Notes: generated from the letters alone by a model not told the origin. Positions 34,297-44,232 are shown, numbered from the stretch's first letter. The stretch: 64,000 bases of DNA from DAIPKP01 sp964539095 (GCA_964539095.1 CAZIFL010000006.1:37722-101721), one strand, 5' to 3'. Program-made: numbers and translations.

Positions 34297-36081
34297 ATGC
34301 AGTTTGTACGGTCTTACAGGAGGAGTCGGTATACGGCTCTGGCAGTGGCGGTTTTTGCTTTTCTATGGCTTTCGGCCTCTTTGGCCTGGGCTCTCCCTGG
34401 GAGTAGCTGGAGCGCTGGGGAAGAATACGGCAGAAATCACGCCCAAGCTATCAGCCGAAGCGTCCAGGATATGCTGGATGCTGGAAAAGCTCGTGGAGTA
34501 GCGTATCAGGATGTTCTCGAAAAGGCCAAGCGCCAGGAGGCTCTCTATCAGGAGGTGCTCCCCCATAAGGTTGCCTGGATGCAGGGAGCTGCTCAGGGGG
34601 CGGGAGTGTCCTACGAGGATCTCCTCATTCTTAATGCTGCTCACCGTCAGATGACGGGTTTTGTAGGAGAGTGCACCACCTTCATGGCTCACGGTACCGC
34701 TCTTCAAGCGGGAAAAGGTGCTCTCATCGCCAAGAATCGGGATCTCGGATCCCATACGCTCAGTGAGGTGGTGGTGGAAGAGGCCCGGGAGTATGAAGAT
34801 GCCGCGGTCTATCGGGCTGCCTACATTGATATCCCCCAGGTGAAAGAGACCTACCGCTTTGTGGGATCCCGCTCTGCCGGGCGCTGGGGTTACGGCATGG
34901 GAATCAACGAAAAGCAGGTGGCGGTGGCGGATAACGATGCCCCCACCCGGGATGCCCTCTCCTTTACCGAGGGGCTTCACGATAACGATTATGTTCGCCT
35001 CGTGCTTGAGCGCGCCGGCACTGCTCGGGAGGGTGTGGAGGTTCTTACGAAGCTTACCGAAAAATACGGCCAGGCCTGGAACTCCATCATGTTTGAAATA
35101 GCCGACCCTCAGGAACTCTGGGTGGTGGAGATTGCGGGATACCGCTGGGTGGCCAAGAAGTACGAAAACACCGTAAGCGCCCGGTCGAACCAGTTCCAGA
35201 TAACCGACGACTACGATCTGGCGGCGGAGGATCTTATCTCCTTTGCGGTCTCCAAGGGATGGATCCCCGAGGGTACCGAGAGGATCAACTTCCGGGCAGT
35301 TTACGGGGGAACCACTCTCTATCCCGACGATAACGAAAATCTGGAGGAGCGCCCTGCCACGGAGATCCTCTACAACACAGAAATGCGCTATCAGCGGGCC
35401 ATGGAGCTTCTCAAGGGACTGGAGGGCTCCATCTCCGCCAAAACCATGCTCCCCCTGGTGCGGGATCATTACGATACCTATGTTCTCCCCAGCGGAGAGG
35501 TGCTGGAGCTGAATCAGGTGCCCTTCTACAGTAGCAAGTATGCGGATATGCAGGAGTGGATCACCGCGTTCCCCGAAAAGGATACCGTAGAGATGACTCT
35601 TTTCCCCCGAGCCGTCTGCCATCATGCCTTTGAAGGCATCACCGCTTCTTCGGCCATTCTCGTGACCCGGCCGGAGGTGCCGAATGAACTGGGGAGCATG
35701 CTGCACTGCATCATGCAGCCCTGCAACAGCCTCTTTGTGCCCTTCTACGTGGGGGCCTCCTCCATAGATCCCCGCTTCGCCTCTCCTGAAGCGGCAAGCC
35801 TTTTCATGACTATCTCCAAGGTAGCCTTCGGAGCCTACGACCGCTTCCACCCGGTGATAAGGAGCGTCTTCGATCCCTACGAAGAGGCCCTCTTTGGCGA
35901 GATGGCTGCTCTGGAAGAGGAGTATGTGAAACTCGCATCTTCGGGGGAGGGAGAAAAAGCTCTGGAGCTTCTGAATGCCTTTGAGGCTGTCAAAACCCAG
36001 GAAGCCTGCGAGCTGGCGAATGAGGCGATTGGGGCCATGTTCGACGCCGCCGCAAAGTCCTCCGCCTGGGGACGGGAATAG
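34297..36081 (+). CDS. Exported C45-like (acyl-CoA:6-APA acyltransferase-like) Ntn hydrolase
   Basis: 594 residues. Signal peptide about 1-32 (LAVAVFAFLWLSASLAWA). A helical propeptide (about 40-120, HAQAISRSVQDMLDAGK and GVSYEDLLILNAAHRQM) precedes the likely autocatalytic site GECTTFMAHGTAL with Cys126, then GALIAKNRDLGSH, the N(R)D motif of the family. After cleavage Cys126 would be the N-terminal nucleophile hydrolysing an amide bond. Length exceeds typical C45 enzymes (about 350) because of an extended C-terminal half with YVLPSGEVLELNQVP and ALFGEMAALEEEYVKLAS, which partly resembles the C69 protein at 9348. Substrate is probably a peptide or acyl-amide. AGGAGGTGG lies upstream. Confidence 0.75.
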   Translation: MQFVRSYRRSRYTALAVAVFAFLWLSASLAWALPGSSWSAGEEYGRNHAQAISRSVQDMLDAGKARGVAYQDVLEKAKRQEALYQEVLPHKVAWMQGAAQGAGVSYEDLLILNAAHRQMTGFVGECTTFMAHGTALQAGKGALIAKNRDLGSHTLSEVVVEEAREYEDAAVYRAAYIDIPQVKETYRFVGSRSAGRWGYGMGINEKQVAVADNDAPTRDALSFTEGLHDNDYVRLVLERAGTAREGVEVLTKLTEKYGQAWNSIMFEIADPQELWVVEIAGYRWVAKKYENTVSARSNQFQITDDYDLAAEDLISFAVSKGWIPEGTERINFRAVYGGTTLYPDDNENLEERPATEILYNTEMRYQRAMELLKGLEGSISAKTMLPLVRDHYDTYVLPSGEVLELNQVPFYSSKYADMQEWITAFPEKDTVEMTLFPRAVCHHAFEGITASSAILVTRPEVPNELGSMLHCIMQPCNSLFVPFYVGASSIDPRFASPEAASLFMTISKVAFGAYDRFHPVIRSVFDPYEEALFGEMAALEEEYVKLASSGEGEKALELLNAFEAVKTQEACELANEAIGAMFDAAAKSSAWGRE

Positions 36082-36130
36082 CCCTTCGGCGCACTTATCC
36101 GTTACAAGTGACATCGAAATCTGATATCAG

Positions 36131-36157
36131 GGCCGGGAGAAACTTCCCGGCCTTTTT
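36131..36157 (+). terminator. Terminator of the C45-like gene
   Basis: Arms GGCCGGGA / TCCCGGCC with a 6-base loop, followed by TTTTT. Confidence 0.85.
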
Positions 36158-36227
36158 CGCAGGCCCTTCTCTGCCGCAGACTCTTTGCAAAACTTTGGTT
36201 TACTTTCCAGCGCAAAAAACTTTCTTG

Positions 36228-36256
36228 TTGACAAGGAGGGTGAACCTGAGTATACT
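36228..36256 (+). promoter_or_regulatory. Strong sigma-70-type promoter
   Basis: TTGACA, exactly 17 bases, TATACT: the best promoter match noticed in the window. It drives the short region 36263-36600. Confidence 0.75.
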
Positions 36257-36424
36257 CCTCAGCAGGTCGAAAACGGAGGTTGAGAGCCATGATGTCGGTG
36301 CCTTACTACACAGAATACATAAAAAAGACAAACCGTCTCCGATGCAGCTTTCCCGGTATGAGTGCGGAAGATTCCTGCCGTAGTGGTAGTGCTTGGGGAA
36401 AGACTGAAAGGAGATCGGGGAGTT

Positions 36425-36595
36425 ATGTGGCAGAAAGACGAATGGGGCGGCTGGTATTTGGCGGATCAGAAATGCATCGGTTCCACCCCTGAAGCGACGG
36501 GGGCATGGAGCAAGGATGAGGAAACCGGAGCGTGTCCTCTTGCTGGTACAGTGGTAGAGGTAGCTTCTGGAGGATCCTACCGGCTGGCAGTCTAG
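36425..36595 (+). CDS. Small hypothetical protein (56 aa)
   Basis: The ATG follows AAAGGAG by 10 bases and the frame ends just before a hairpin terminator. The product is Trp/Gly-rich (MWQKDEWGGWYLADQK) with Cys17 and Cys38, acidic overall and without a signal peptide or membrane helix. An overlapping alternative in another frame runs 36289-36492 (67 aa) with its own GGAGG, ending in basic shadow-like sequence. Since the strong promoter at 36228 and the terminator at 36620 bracket a unit of about 350 bases, either a small protein with a long leader or a non-coding RNA is encoded. No homologue is recalled. Confidence 0.45.
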   Translation: MWQKDEWGGWYLADQKCIGSTPEATGAWSKDEETGACPLAGTVVEVASGGSYRLAV

Positions 36596-36610
36596 GCGCG
36601 GAGATTCCGA

Positions 36611-36655
36611 AAAAGTAAAAGCACAAGGCGGAGAGAATTCCCTCCGCCTTGTGCT
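36611..36655 (-). terminator. Bidirectional terminator between the small ORF and the permease gene
   Basis: Fourteen-bp arms AGCACAAGGCGGAG / CTCCGCCTTGTGCT (36620-36655). The minus-strand side continues into TTTTACTTTTTC, serving the permease gene; the plus side has only a weak T-rich tail. Confidence 0.8.
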
Positions 36656-36685
36656 GTATCTGTTTCCTTTCTAGTGAGAAGCTTC

Positions 36686-37963
36686 TCAGGGAGTATAGCG
36701 GAAATAGAGATAGGCGCTGCACAGGGAGAGGGAGAGGAGAACTATGGTCATCCCCACCTTGCAGAACCTTGCAAAGGGCATGTGATGGCCTGACCGTTCC
36801 GCTACGTCCGCCACAACCACATTGGCAGCGGAGCCGAGAAAGCTGCCGTTTCCTCCGAGGCAGGCTCCCAGGGCGAGAGCCCAGAAGAGAGGTTCCGGGT
36901 TCAGCGTAAGTACCTCGGAGAGTTCTTGCACCACGTAGACGAAGGTGGCAGTGAAGGCTACGTTATTGATGAAAGCACAGAGAAGCCCGGAGATCCAGAG
37001 AATAGAGAGCATGGCGAGCACCGGTCTTCCTTCCAGAAGGGTGGCGAGGATCTGGGTGGCCTGGGAGATAACCCCGGTTTCCTTGAGGCCTCCCACGATC
37101 ATGAAGAGGCAGGCGAAGAAGAGAAGGGTGGGCCACTCGATATCCTCATGGATTACAGCAGGGCCGTCCACCTTTGCTACCACCAGAAGCACCGCTGCTC
37201 CCAGCAGAGCGATCACCGCCGCATCGAGGTGCAGTACATGGTGGAGAAGGAATCCCACAAGAATGATTCCCATGATAGTGCCGGACTGTTTGAGAAGCTT
37301 CATATCCTTGATTGTTTTTGCTTCGTTTACCCGCAGAATCTTCGCGTACTGTTCCTCCGTAATGGTAAGATCCTTCCGGTAGTAGAGGGCGAGATAGATT
37401 GTCACCATCAGAAGAACCCCCAGCGCGGGGGGGCCCAGGTTTACCAGAAAATCCATAAAGGAAAAGTTCGCATAGGAGCCGATGATGATATTGGGAGGAT
37501 CTCCGATGAGGGTGGCGGCGCCTCCTATATTGGAGGCCATGGTCTCTGCCATAAGCAGCGGAAGAGGATCCATCTCCATAAGATCTGCCAGAGAGATGAT
37601 TACCGGGCTGATGAGAAGCACCGTAGTGACGTTATCCAGAAAGGCGGAGAGCACCGCCGTTACCAGAGCGATGGCAATGAGTGTAAGAAGGCCGCTCCCC
37701 CGGGTGATCTTCATGGTCTTTACCGCCACAAACTGAAAGATCCCCGTTCGGGAGAGCACCCCCACAATAATCATCATGCCGATGAGAAGCCCGATAGTGT
37801 TAAAGTCGATAAAGCGTACTGCCACGGCAGAGGGGAGAAGATGAAATGCCATGATAAGGGCGCTTCCAAGAAGAGCTGCCACACTCCGTGACGTTTTTCC
37901 CGAGGCGATGAGCCCCAAGGTGAGCATAAAGATGCCGAGAACCATCCACGCTTGAAAAGACAT
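36686..37963 (-). CDS. ArsB/NhaD-type (ion transporter superfamily) permease
   Basis: 425 residues with about eleven to twelve membrane segments. SAFLDNVTTVLLISPVIISLADLM and SNIGGAATLIGDPPNIIIGSYANFSFMDFL are the paired re-entrant motifs of the ArsB/NhaD/SLC13 superfamily, repeated as CAFINNVAFTATFVYVV and CLGGNGSFLGSAANVVVADVAE in the second half. Members carry Na+/H+, arsenite or dicarboxylates; the DNVT motif resembles NhaD/ArsB-like proteins (P-protein group). The ATG at 37963 follows AGAAAGGAAG; the frame is open further upstream but through a hairpin (ATGCCT/AGGCAT at 37983-38004) that probably lies in the leader. No arsenic genes are adjacent, so Na+/H+ exchange or anion transport is as likely. 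Confidence 0.88.
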   Translation of the reverse strand: MSFQAWMVLGIFMLTLGLIASGKTSRSVAALLGSALIMAFHLLPSAVAVRFIDFNTIGLLIGMMIIVGVLSRTGIFQFVAVKTMKITRGSGLLTLIAIALVTAVLSAFLDNVTTVLLISPVIISLADLMEMDPLPLLMAETMASNIGGAATLIGDPPNIIIGSYANFSFMDFLVNLGPPALGVLLMVTIYLALYYRKDLTITEEQYAKILRVNEAKTIKDMKLLKQSGTIMGIILVGFLLHHVLHLDAAVIALLGAAVLLVVAKVDGPAVIHEDIEWPTLLFFACLFMIVGGLKETGVISQATQILATLLEGRPVLAMLSILWISGLLCAFINNVAFTATFVYVVQELSEVLTLNPEPLFWALALGACLGGNGSFLGSAANVVVADVAERSGHHMPFARFCKVGMTIVLLSLSLCSAYLYFRYTP

Positions 37964-38248
37964 GATGTGCTTCCTTTCTCCTATGCCTTCGACTGCGTAG
38001 GCATTTATGATAGCAGAGAGCATACAGACAAAGGAAGAAAGGTGCAACCCATGTTCTATTCCGAATATTAGCGAAATGCTGTCTTGATACATGGTAAAAA
38101 AGTTGAATTATCGCTCTATGGCATTTCGGAAAGTACGCCAGAGGTAGCCTGAAAATGCCGGAAAAACGCGATCTCCCGGTAGGCTCCTTACGGTAGCTGT
38201 GCTACAATGGCACCTTAGAAAGTAGGTTTACCCAAGGAGGGAAAGGTA

Positions 38249-38695
38249 ATGCAGATGCCCATGCAGCAGCAGATAACGCTGGACGAGCTTCTCTCTATGC
38301 TCATGGCCCGAGTGGATGCCATGTCCATGGCGGAGGAGAATCTTAAAACAAAAATGAACATTCTCGGAAGAGTTCTCTATAAAAAGGGAATCCTGACGGA
38401 CGAGGATGTTATGGACTCCATCCGTGAAGAGCACCGGTTGCTCAAAGAGCTGGGGGCCATTGAAAAGATGCCTTCGGAAGAATTAGTAAAGCTTTCCGCC
38501 GAGGGGATCTTGCAGTGGATCCGAGGGGATGCGGAAGCTATTAAGAAGGGGATGGAGGAGTACGAACGAAAGGTTCGTGATCTTGCGGCCCAGGAGGCTC
38601 GGAAGCCCCGTATTGATGTGGCCAGCGCCTCCGTGCTGGATCAGCTTGATCATATGACGGGGAAAAGGCCCGGAGGGGGCAAGCTGATTCTCTAG
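38249..38695 (+). CDS. Conserved-looking hypothetical protein (148 aa)
   Basis: AAGGAGGGAAAGGTA precedes the ATG, and the gene has coding-type composition and its own terminator. The protein is helical and charged, with no membrane segment or signal peptide: MQMPMQQQITLDELLSMLMARV, then KMNILGRVLYKKGILTDEDVMDSIREEHRLLKEL, a long charged helix (about 95-120) and a basic Gly-rich end (GKRPGGGKLIL). The GILTDEDVMDSI segment looks like a short degron- or adaptor-type helix pair, seen in other small regulatory proteins, but no family is recognised. A TACAAT -10-like box lies at 38203. Confidence 0.65.
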   Translation: MQMPMQQQITLDELLSMLMARVDAMSMAEENLKTKMNILGRVLYKKGILTDEDVMDSIREEHRLLKELGAIEKMPSEELVKLSAEGILQWIRGDAEAIKKGMEEYERKVRDLAAQEARKPRIDVASASVLDQLDHMTGKRPGGGKLIL

Positions 38696-38729
38696 CGTCT
38701 CCCTGGAAATTCAAGAGAAATAAAAAAAG

Positions 38730-38769
38730 AAAAGAGGAGAGGCCCCTTGAAGGGAGTCTCTCCTCTTTT
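38730..38769 (+). terminator. Terminator after the 148-aa gene
   Basis: Arms AAAAGAGGAGAG / CTCTCCTCTTTT, ending in a T run; the left A-run makes it usable in both directions. Confidence 0.8.
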
Positions 38770-38877
38770 GCGTGTTGCAGAAGTTTCATTCTCGTGAGAA
38801 GATGAATCCGTTGCAAAAGGATACGGATATTTGTGATGCGTGAGACAGAACCATCTGATTGAGGAGGTGTGTGTATC

Positions 38878-41800
38878 ATGTACAGAAAGCGGTTTGGACT
38901 GTGGCTCGTGTGTCTTCTTGTGCTGCTCTTCCTGTGCCCTGCCATAGGGAGCGCAGAAGCGGAAGAATTTGTGGTGCAGCGTATGCAGCCCCAGGGGGCG
39001 GTGCAGCAGGGGGTTCGCGAGATCTCCCTTGTCTTTTCTGCTCCGGTGGTGCCTTCCGAAATGGTGGGAAGGGCGCTGCTTAAGGGGGATGCTCCTGGAA
39101 CCATAACCCCCCTTCTGGAGGGAAGCTGGCAGTGGAAAGATTCCCAGCGCTGTGTTTTTACCCCCTCCGGTTCTCTGGTGGCTGCCACGGAGTATCGTCT
39201 CTCCCTCCGGTCGGATCTTCGGGATCTTAAGGGGCAGCTTCTGGCGGGGGCGCATGACTTTACCTTCAGTACGCCCCCCCTGCAGTTTCTCGGCTTCTCT
39301 CAGAGGGACTTTCGTTCGGATGGTACGATTATCGGTGAACTTCGCTTCTCCCTCCCCGTTTCGCCGGTACGCCTCCGGGGATATCTTGAGGCTCGGGATG
39401 AGACGGGAAAAACCATTTCCTACAGCATCACCCAGCAGCACCCATCCAAAAAGGTGGATGTATACATTCAGGCTCAGGGAAAGAGCAAGGTGGTGCTCTC
39501 TCTCTTTCAGGGATTTCCTGCCACGGTAGGGCATCTGGGGCTTGCAAAGGATCATAAAGTTACGGTGACCCCTAAGTTTACCCTGCAGGTACAGAACGCC
39601 TACGCCTCCTCTTCCTACGAGGGGAGAGGGCGTATCTGGATAAACACAACCTCTCCGGTGGATATCTCTCGGGCTGCTTCCTTTGTGGAGATTGAACCCA
39701 AACAGCCCTTCTCTCTGGAGCCCGGAGGGAGCGGATTTGCCATAAACGGCAATTTCCTCCCTCGGGATCGGGTAGTGGTTACGCTCAAAAAGGGACTCCC
39801 GGGAGTTCGGGGGGCCTCTCTGGAAGAACCGTATGAGAGGGCCTTTATCATCCCCGATATGGATCCCGATCTCGTCTTTGCCACAGGAGGAAGCTATCTC
39901 TCCCCCAGAGGGCAGCTGAGGATTCCTCTTGCTGGGGTGAATGTTGAGAAGATACGATTAACCTCCTGGAAGATGTTCGAGAACAACGTCCCTCTCGCTT
40001 TGGGAATGGACATGTCTTGGCTTGATGTGGAGCTTTCCCGCCTCGGCCCCTCTCAGGAATATCGAACCGATGCGAAACAGAATGAACCCTTTCGCTTTTC
40101 CGTGGATCTTGAAGGGTTTCTCAGCCCGGATCACGGCGTTTTCATCCTTCAGGCTTCGGATCTTTCGGGTAATCTCTGGAGCGATCCCCGGATGATGGTA
40201 ACCCTTACGGATCTTGGCATTACCGCTAAGGTCTTCCCCAAGGGAATCTTCGTCTGGGTGAACTCCCTCACTCAGGGAACTCCCGTGAAAGATGCGGCGG
40301 TGCGAATCTACTCCCGATCCAACCAGCTTTTGGGAACGGTTGCCACCGATGCCAACGGCGTAGGGGTTCTCTCCCGGGAGAAGCCCTGGGAGGACGATCT
40401 CACCCCCTGGGTGATCACCGCCTCTCTGGAGGAGGATCTCTCCTACCTGGTGCTTCGCTACGATCTGCTCCGGGGAGGGGATTGGGAACTCGGAGGAAGG
40501 CCCTATCTCGATGAGGGGTATGAAGCATGTGTCTTTACGCCTCGTGGAGTTTTTCGCCCCGGTGAGGTGGTAGATCTTACGGGGCTTGTGCGCAATCAGG
40601 ACTTTATGCCCCCCGGAGAGTTTCCTCTGGAGTGGCTTCTCTTCGACCCCCAGGGACGAAAGATTCTCTCTCAGACAGCCCCCCTCTCCCGCCAGGGATT
40701 CGTGACCCTCGAATACCCCCTCTCAGACGCCTCTCCCACGGGGGACTACCGGGTGGAGCTTCGAACTCCCGGTGAAGGGGAGCGTAGCATGGGAGAACAC
40801 TTCTTCCTGGTGGAGGATTTTGTCCCCCCGCGAATCAAGGTAACCGCCTCCACGGAGCTGAACGCTCTGGCTCCCGAGGAGTCCGTGACACTGGATCTTC
40901 AGGGGGAATATCTTTTTGGCGCCCCCGGAGCCAATCTTGCCACTGAAGGGGAGGTTCGTTTTGTGCCTCGTCCCTTCCGTCCCAAGGGTTATGGTGACTA
41001 CGTCTTTGATGATCCCGAAGCGGAGATTACCCCCTACAGCGATTACCTCGGCCAGGGGAGCCTGAACGAGAAGGGCGAGGGCTCCTTTACCTGGGAGACC
41101 CCCCCTGCTTCGACGCTCCCCAAGCCCGGAGATCTCGTCTTCCGTCTTGGCGTTATGGAGGATGGAGGGCGCATGGTCTGGGATGTTATCTCTCTCCCCT
41201 ATCATCCCTCTTCCCGGTATGTGGGGGTTCGCCCCCCTCAAGGTCAGGATCTGCAGCCCCGCCGGGAGATAACCTTCCCTCTGGTGGCGCTGGATTGGGA
41301 GGGAACTCTTTCCGAGAGAACCCTGGTGAACACGCAGTTTTTCAAGGTGGTCTATCATAGCGTGGTGGTGGAGGAGGATGGACGGTATCGCTTCAATTAC
41401 GAACGAGAGCTTCTCCCCTTTGTGGTGGAGGGGGTTTCTCTTGAAAAAGGAACGGGAGCGGTCTCCTTCACCCCCCAGGAGTATGGGGAGTACCTTCTTC
41501 GGGTGGAGGATGCCCAGGGAAATGCCCGGGCGGCTTTCTCCTTCTACGTGTGGGGGGGCTCCGACGGCCCTCCCGGAGGGCCTTTGGACAAGGTGGCGCT
41601 CCGGCTGGATAAGGAGATCTATGCTCTTGGCGATAACGCCACCCTTCGCTGTGAGCTTCCCTTCGAGGGTAATCTTCTGGTGACGGTGGAGACCGATCGG
41701 GTAGTGCACTCCCAGTATCTCCCCTCGGTGAAGAATACCGTGGATGTTTCTATTCCCATAGAGCAGAGTATGCTTCCCAACGCCTACTGCGTGGCCTGGC

Positions 41801-44229
41801 TTATCCGCCCTCAGGGGGTGGATAACTCCCAGTGGCATAACCCCCGGGCGTTGGGTGTTACACGGTTCCGGGTGGATCAGTCGGAACGAAAGGCCCAGAT
41901 GCTTCTTTCGGTGCCGGAGCGGGCCTTCCCCGAGAGGGAGGTTACGGTGGATCTGCAGCTTAAGGATGCTTCGGGAAAACCCTTCCTCGGCGAGGCGGTG
42001 ATCGCCCTGGTGGATGAAGGGATTCTGGGGCTTACCAAGTTCTCTACGCCGGATCCCTATGGGTTCTTTACCGCCCTTCGGGCTCTGGGGACTCGGGGAT
42101 ACGATCTCTACGACGATCTTCTTCCTCCGGAAAAAGGAGCCACCCCCCTGCTGCATCCCGCGGGAGGCGAGGGACGGGCCATGGCCTTCATGAAGGGGCT
42201 CTCTCCGGTGCAGGCTCGGCGATTCAAGCCCGTGGCGCTCTTCGACGGTCCCTTTACCACCGATGAAGCGGGGCATCTCCAGGCCCGGTTCCAGCTCCCC
42301 GAATTCAGCGGCACCCTGCGGGTTATGGCGGTGGCGGGGGGAGGCTCTTTTGTCGGAGCAGCCGAGAAAAATCTTCTGGTGGCCCGGGATGTGGTGGTGG
42401 AAAGCTCCCTCCCCCGTGCTCTGGCTCCGGAGGATACCTTCTCCATGCCTCTGACGCTCTTCTCGAAATCAAAAGAACATCTTGCGGTGGAGGTGCATAT
42501 CGCCGCGGAGGAACCTCTGGTCTACAAGGGGCCGGAGATGTTCCGCATCATGCTCGCTCCGGAATCTCAGGGGGAGCGGATAAATATTCCTCTGAGCACA
42601 TCACGAAGTTCCGGGGTGGGACAGCTGAAGCTCACCGCCTCCTGGAACGATGAAATAATGGAGCAGATTACGGAACTCCCCGTGCGCCCTCCCTACCCGC
42701 TGATCCGTAGCTACGGAGGGGGCGTTCTGGAGGCTGGATCTTCCACGACCCTTGATTTCGGAAGCTCCTGGTTCCCCGGTACGCTCCGGGGGGTGGCGGC
42801 CTTTTCGGGAACCCCTGTGGCGGATCTCTCCACGGCGCTTCAGTACCTTACCTCCTACCCCTACGGATGTCTGGAGCAGACCATATCCGGAACCTGGCCC
42901 CTGGTGGCTCTGGGGGATCTCGTGCAGGATCTTGACCCCCTCCTGGTGAATCCCCAGGAAAACCGGCGCCGGGTAGAGGAGGGGTTGCGGCGGATTCTCG
43001 CCATGCAGCTCTATGACGGCTCCTTCTCCTTCTGGCCCGGAGACGGCTACAGTTTCTCCTGGGGCTCCGTCTATGCGGCGCATCTTCTTCTGGAGGCCTC
43101 TCAAGAGGGGTACGAGATCCCCCGGGAGGGGTTGCGGGGAGCCCTGGAGTGGATCCGGCGCCTCCTCCCCCAGGAGTACGACGGCATGAGCGATGGAGAG
43201 TATGCGGTTCTCACTGCCACCAAGGCCTACGGCATGTACGTTCTTGCCCTCTCCGGAGAGGCCCCTCTGGCCTGGATGGAGTACTTCCGGGAACGTTCGG
43301 AAAAGCTTACGGATACCGCCCGGATCTTCCTTGGAGGAGCCTATGCTCTTGCAGATCGGCAGGATGTTGCCTCCGCTCTTCTGGGAACCACGGCGGTGCC
43401 GATTGATACCCCTCCCTCGGGAGGAGGAACCTTCGATTCAGGGGTGCGCAACACCGCCCTCAGGCTTCTCATGCGGCTGCATCTGGATCCCCGGTCCGAA
43501 CAGGCGGCCCTTCTGGCGCAGCAGCTTATTGATGCGGCGCGCAAGGGGCTGTGGCGAAACACCCAGGATAACGCTTTCTCTGCGGTAGCCCTGGGGCGTT
43601 ACTTCCGAAGCACCCGGGAGGATCGCAAGCCCTTCGTGGCCAAACTCTACGCCGCTCCTGAGGAGGAACTCCTTACGGTGCGTCAGGGAGAGAACGCCTC
43701 CATCTCGGTGGAATCTCTCGAATCCCCTCAGCTTTCCTGTACAGGAGAGGGGCGCGTCTACTACTCCTGGTCTGTGGAGGGGGTTCCTGTGGAGGCTCCC
43801 AAGCCGATGAAGCAGGGGCTCTCGGTCTCCCGGAGCTACCACCGGCGAGATGGCACCCCCCTCAAGCCAGGAGAAACGTTGCAGCAGGGGGAGATGCTGG
43901 AGGTGCGGCTGGAGCTTCTTTCGAATCGCAACGCAGAACACCTGGTGGTGGCGGACCTCTTGCCCGGAGGGTTGGAGGTCGATAATCCCCGGCTTCAGGC
44001 GGCTCTTGAGGGGAGCCAGCGCTACGTCTCGGTGCGGGAGGAGATTCGGGATGACCGGCTACTCCTTTTCGTCCCCTCCCTGGAGAAGGGGGAGGTGCTC
44101 CAGTATACCTACCGGGTCCGTGCGGTAACTGCGGGAACCTTTACCGTTCCTCCCATTGCGGCGGAGGCCATGTACGACCCGGCGCTTCAGGCTTTGGGCG
44201 AGACGGGTACGCTTGAGATCCGACCGTAG
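38878..44229 (+). CDS. Bacterial alpha-2-macroglobulin with thioester
   Basis: 1783 residues, the size of YfhM-type A2M. Signal peptide about 1-27 (LVCLLVLLFLCPAIGSAEA), no good lipobox. Successive macroglobulin-type beta domains occupy the first 1150 residues; a putative bait segment follows PPEKGATPLLHPAGGEGRAMAF near 1085-1105. The thioester is C1331 to Q1334 in YGCLEQT, inside an alpha/alpha toroid (1310-1600) with repeated helices. A2M traps attacking proteases in the periplasm by bait cleavage and covalent capture. The ATG at 38878 follows GAGGAGGT. pbpC begins 3 bases after the stop; A2M-PbpC pairing is a known arrangement, interpreted as envelope defence followed by peptidoglycan repair. 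It implies an outer membrane. Confidence 0.94.
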   Translation: MYRKRFGLWLVCLLVLLFLCPAIGSAEAEEFVVQRMQPQGAVQQGVREISLVFSAPVVPSEMVGRALLKGDAPGTITPLLEGSWQWKDSQRCVFTPSGSLVAATEYRLSLRSDLRDLKGQLLAGAHDFTFSTPPLQFLGFSQRDFRSDGTIIGELRFSLPVSPVRLRGYLEARDETGKTISYSITQQHPSKKVDVYIQAQGKSKVVLSLFQGFPATVGHLGLAKDHKVTVTPKFTLQVQNAYASSSYEGRGRIWINTTSPVDISRAASFVEIEPKQPFSLEPGGSGFAINGNFLPRDRVVVTLKKGLPGVRGASLEEPYERAFIIPDMDPDLVFATGGSYLSPRGQLRIPLAGVNVEKIRLTSWKMFENNVPLALGMDMSWLDVELSRLGPSQEYRTDAKQNEPFRFSVDLEGFLSPDHGVFILQASDLSGNLWSDPRMMVTLTDLGITAKVFPKGIFVWVNSLTQGTPVKDAAVRIYSRSNQLLGTVATDANGVGVLSREKPWEDDLTPWVITASLEEDLSYLVLRYDLLRGGDWELGGRPYLDEGYEACVFTPRGVFRPGEVVDLTGLVRNQDFMPPGEFPLEWLLFDPQGRKILSQTAPLSRQGFVTLEYPLSDASPTGDYRVELRTPGEGERSMGEHFFLVEDFVPPRIKVTASTELNALAPEESVTLDLQGEYLFGAPGANLATEGEVRFVPRPFRPKGYGDYVFDDPEAEITPYSDYLGQGSLNEKGEGSFTWETPPASTLPKPGDLVFRLGVMEDGGRMVWDVISLPYHPSSRYVGVRPPQGQDLQPRREITFPLVALDWEGTLSERTLVNTQFFKVVYHSVVVEEDGRYRFNYERELLPFVVEGVSLEKGTGAVSFTPQEYGEYLLRVEDAQGNARAAFSFYVWGGSDGPPGGPLDKVALRLDKEIYALGDNATLRCELPFEGNLLVTVETDRVVHSQYLPSVKNTVDVSIPIEQSMLPNAYCVAWLIRPQGVDNSQWHNPRALGVTRFRVDQSERKAQMLLSVPERAFPEREVTVDLQLKDASGKPFLGEAVIALVDEGILGLTKFSTPDPYGFFTALRALGTRGYDLYDDLLPPEKGATPLLHPAGGEGRAMAFMKGLSPVQARRFKPVALFDGPFTTDEAGHLQARFQLPEFSGTLRVMAVAGGGSFVGAAEKNLLVARDVVVESSLPRALAPEDTFSMPLTLFSKSKEHLAVEVHIAAEEPLVYKGPEMFRIMLAPESQGERINIPLSTSRSSGVGQLKLTASWNDEIMEQITELPVRPPYPLIRSYGGGVLEAGSSTTLDFGSSWFPGTLRGVAAFSGTPVADLSTALQYLTSYPYGCLEQTISGTWPLVALGDLVQDLDPLLVNPQENRRRVEEGLRRILAMQLYDGSFSFWPGDGYSFSWGSVYAAHLLLEASQEGYEIPREGLRGALEWIRRLLPQEYDGMSDGEYAVLTATKAYGMYVLALSGEAPLAWMEYFRERSEKLTDTARIFLGGAYALADRQDVASALLGTTAVPIDTPPSGGGTFDSGVRNTALRLLMRLHLDPRSEQAALLAQQLIDAARKGLWRNTQDNAFSAVALGRYFRSTREDRKPFVAKLYAAPEEELLTVRQGENASISVESLESPQLSCTGEGRVYYSWSVEGVPVEAPKPMKQGLSVSRSYHRRDGTPLKPGETLQQGEMLEVRLELLSNRNAEHLVVADLLPGGLEVDNPRLQAALEGSQRYVSVREEIRDDRLLLFVPSLEKGEVLQYTYRVRAVTAGTFTVPPIAAEAMYDPALQALGETGTLEIRP

Positions 44230-44232
44230 CAT

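Noticed and set aside
34363..36114. Minus-strand open frame of nearly 600 codons opposite the C45-like gene.
   Set aside because: The plus frame has a signal peptide, Shine-Dalgarno and family motifs; the antisense frame has none.
36289..36492. 67-aa frame with GGAGG upstream, overlapping the 56-aa ORF.
   Set aside because: C-terminal half is basic shadow-like sequence (GRLVFGGSEMHRFHP); the 56-aa frame looks more protein-like, though this is not settled.
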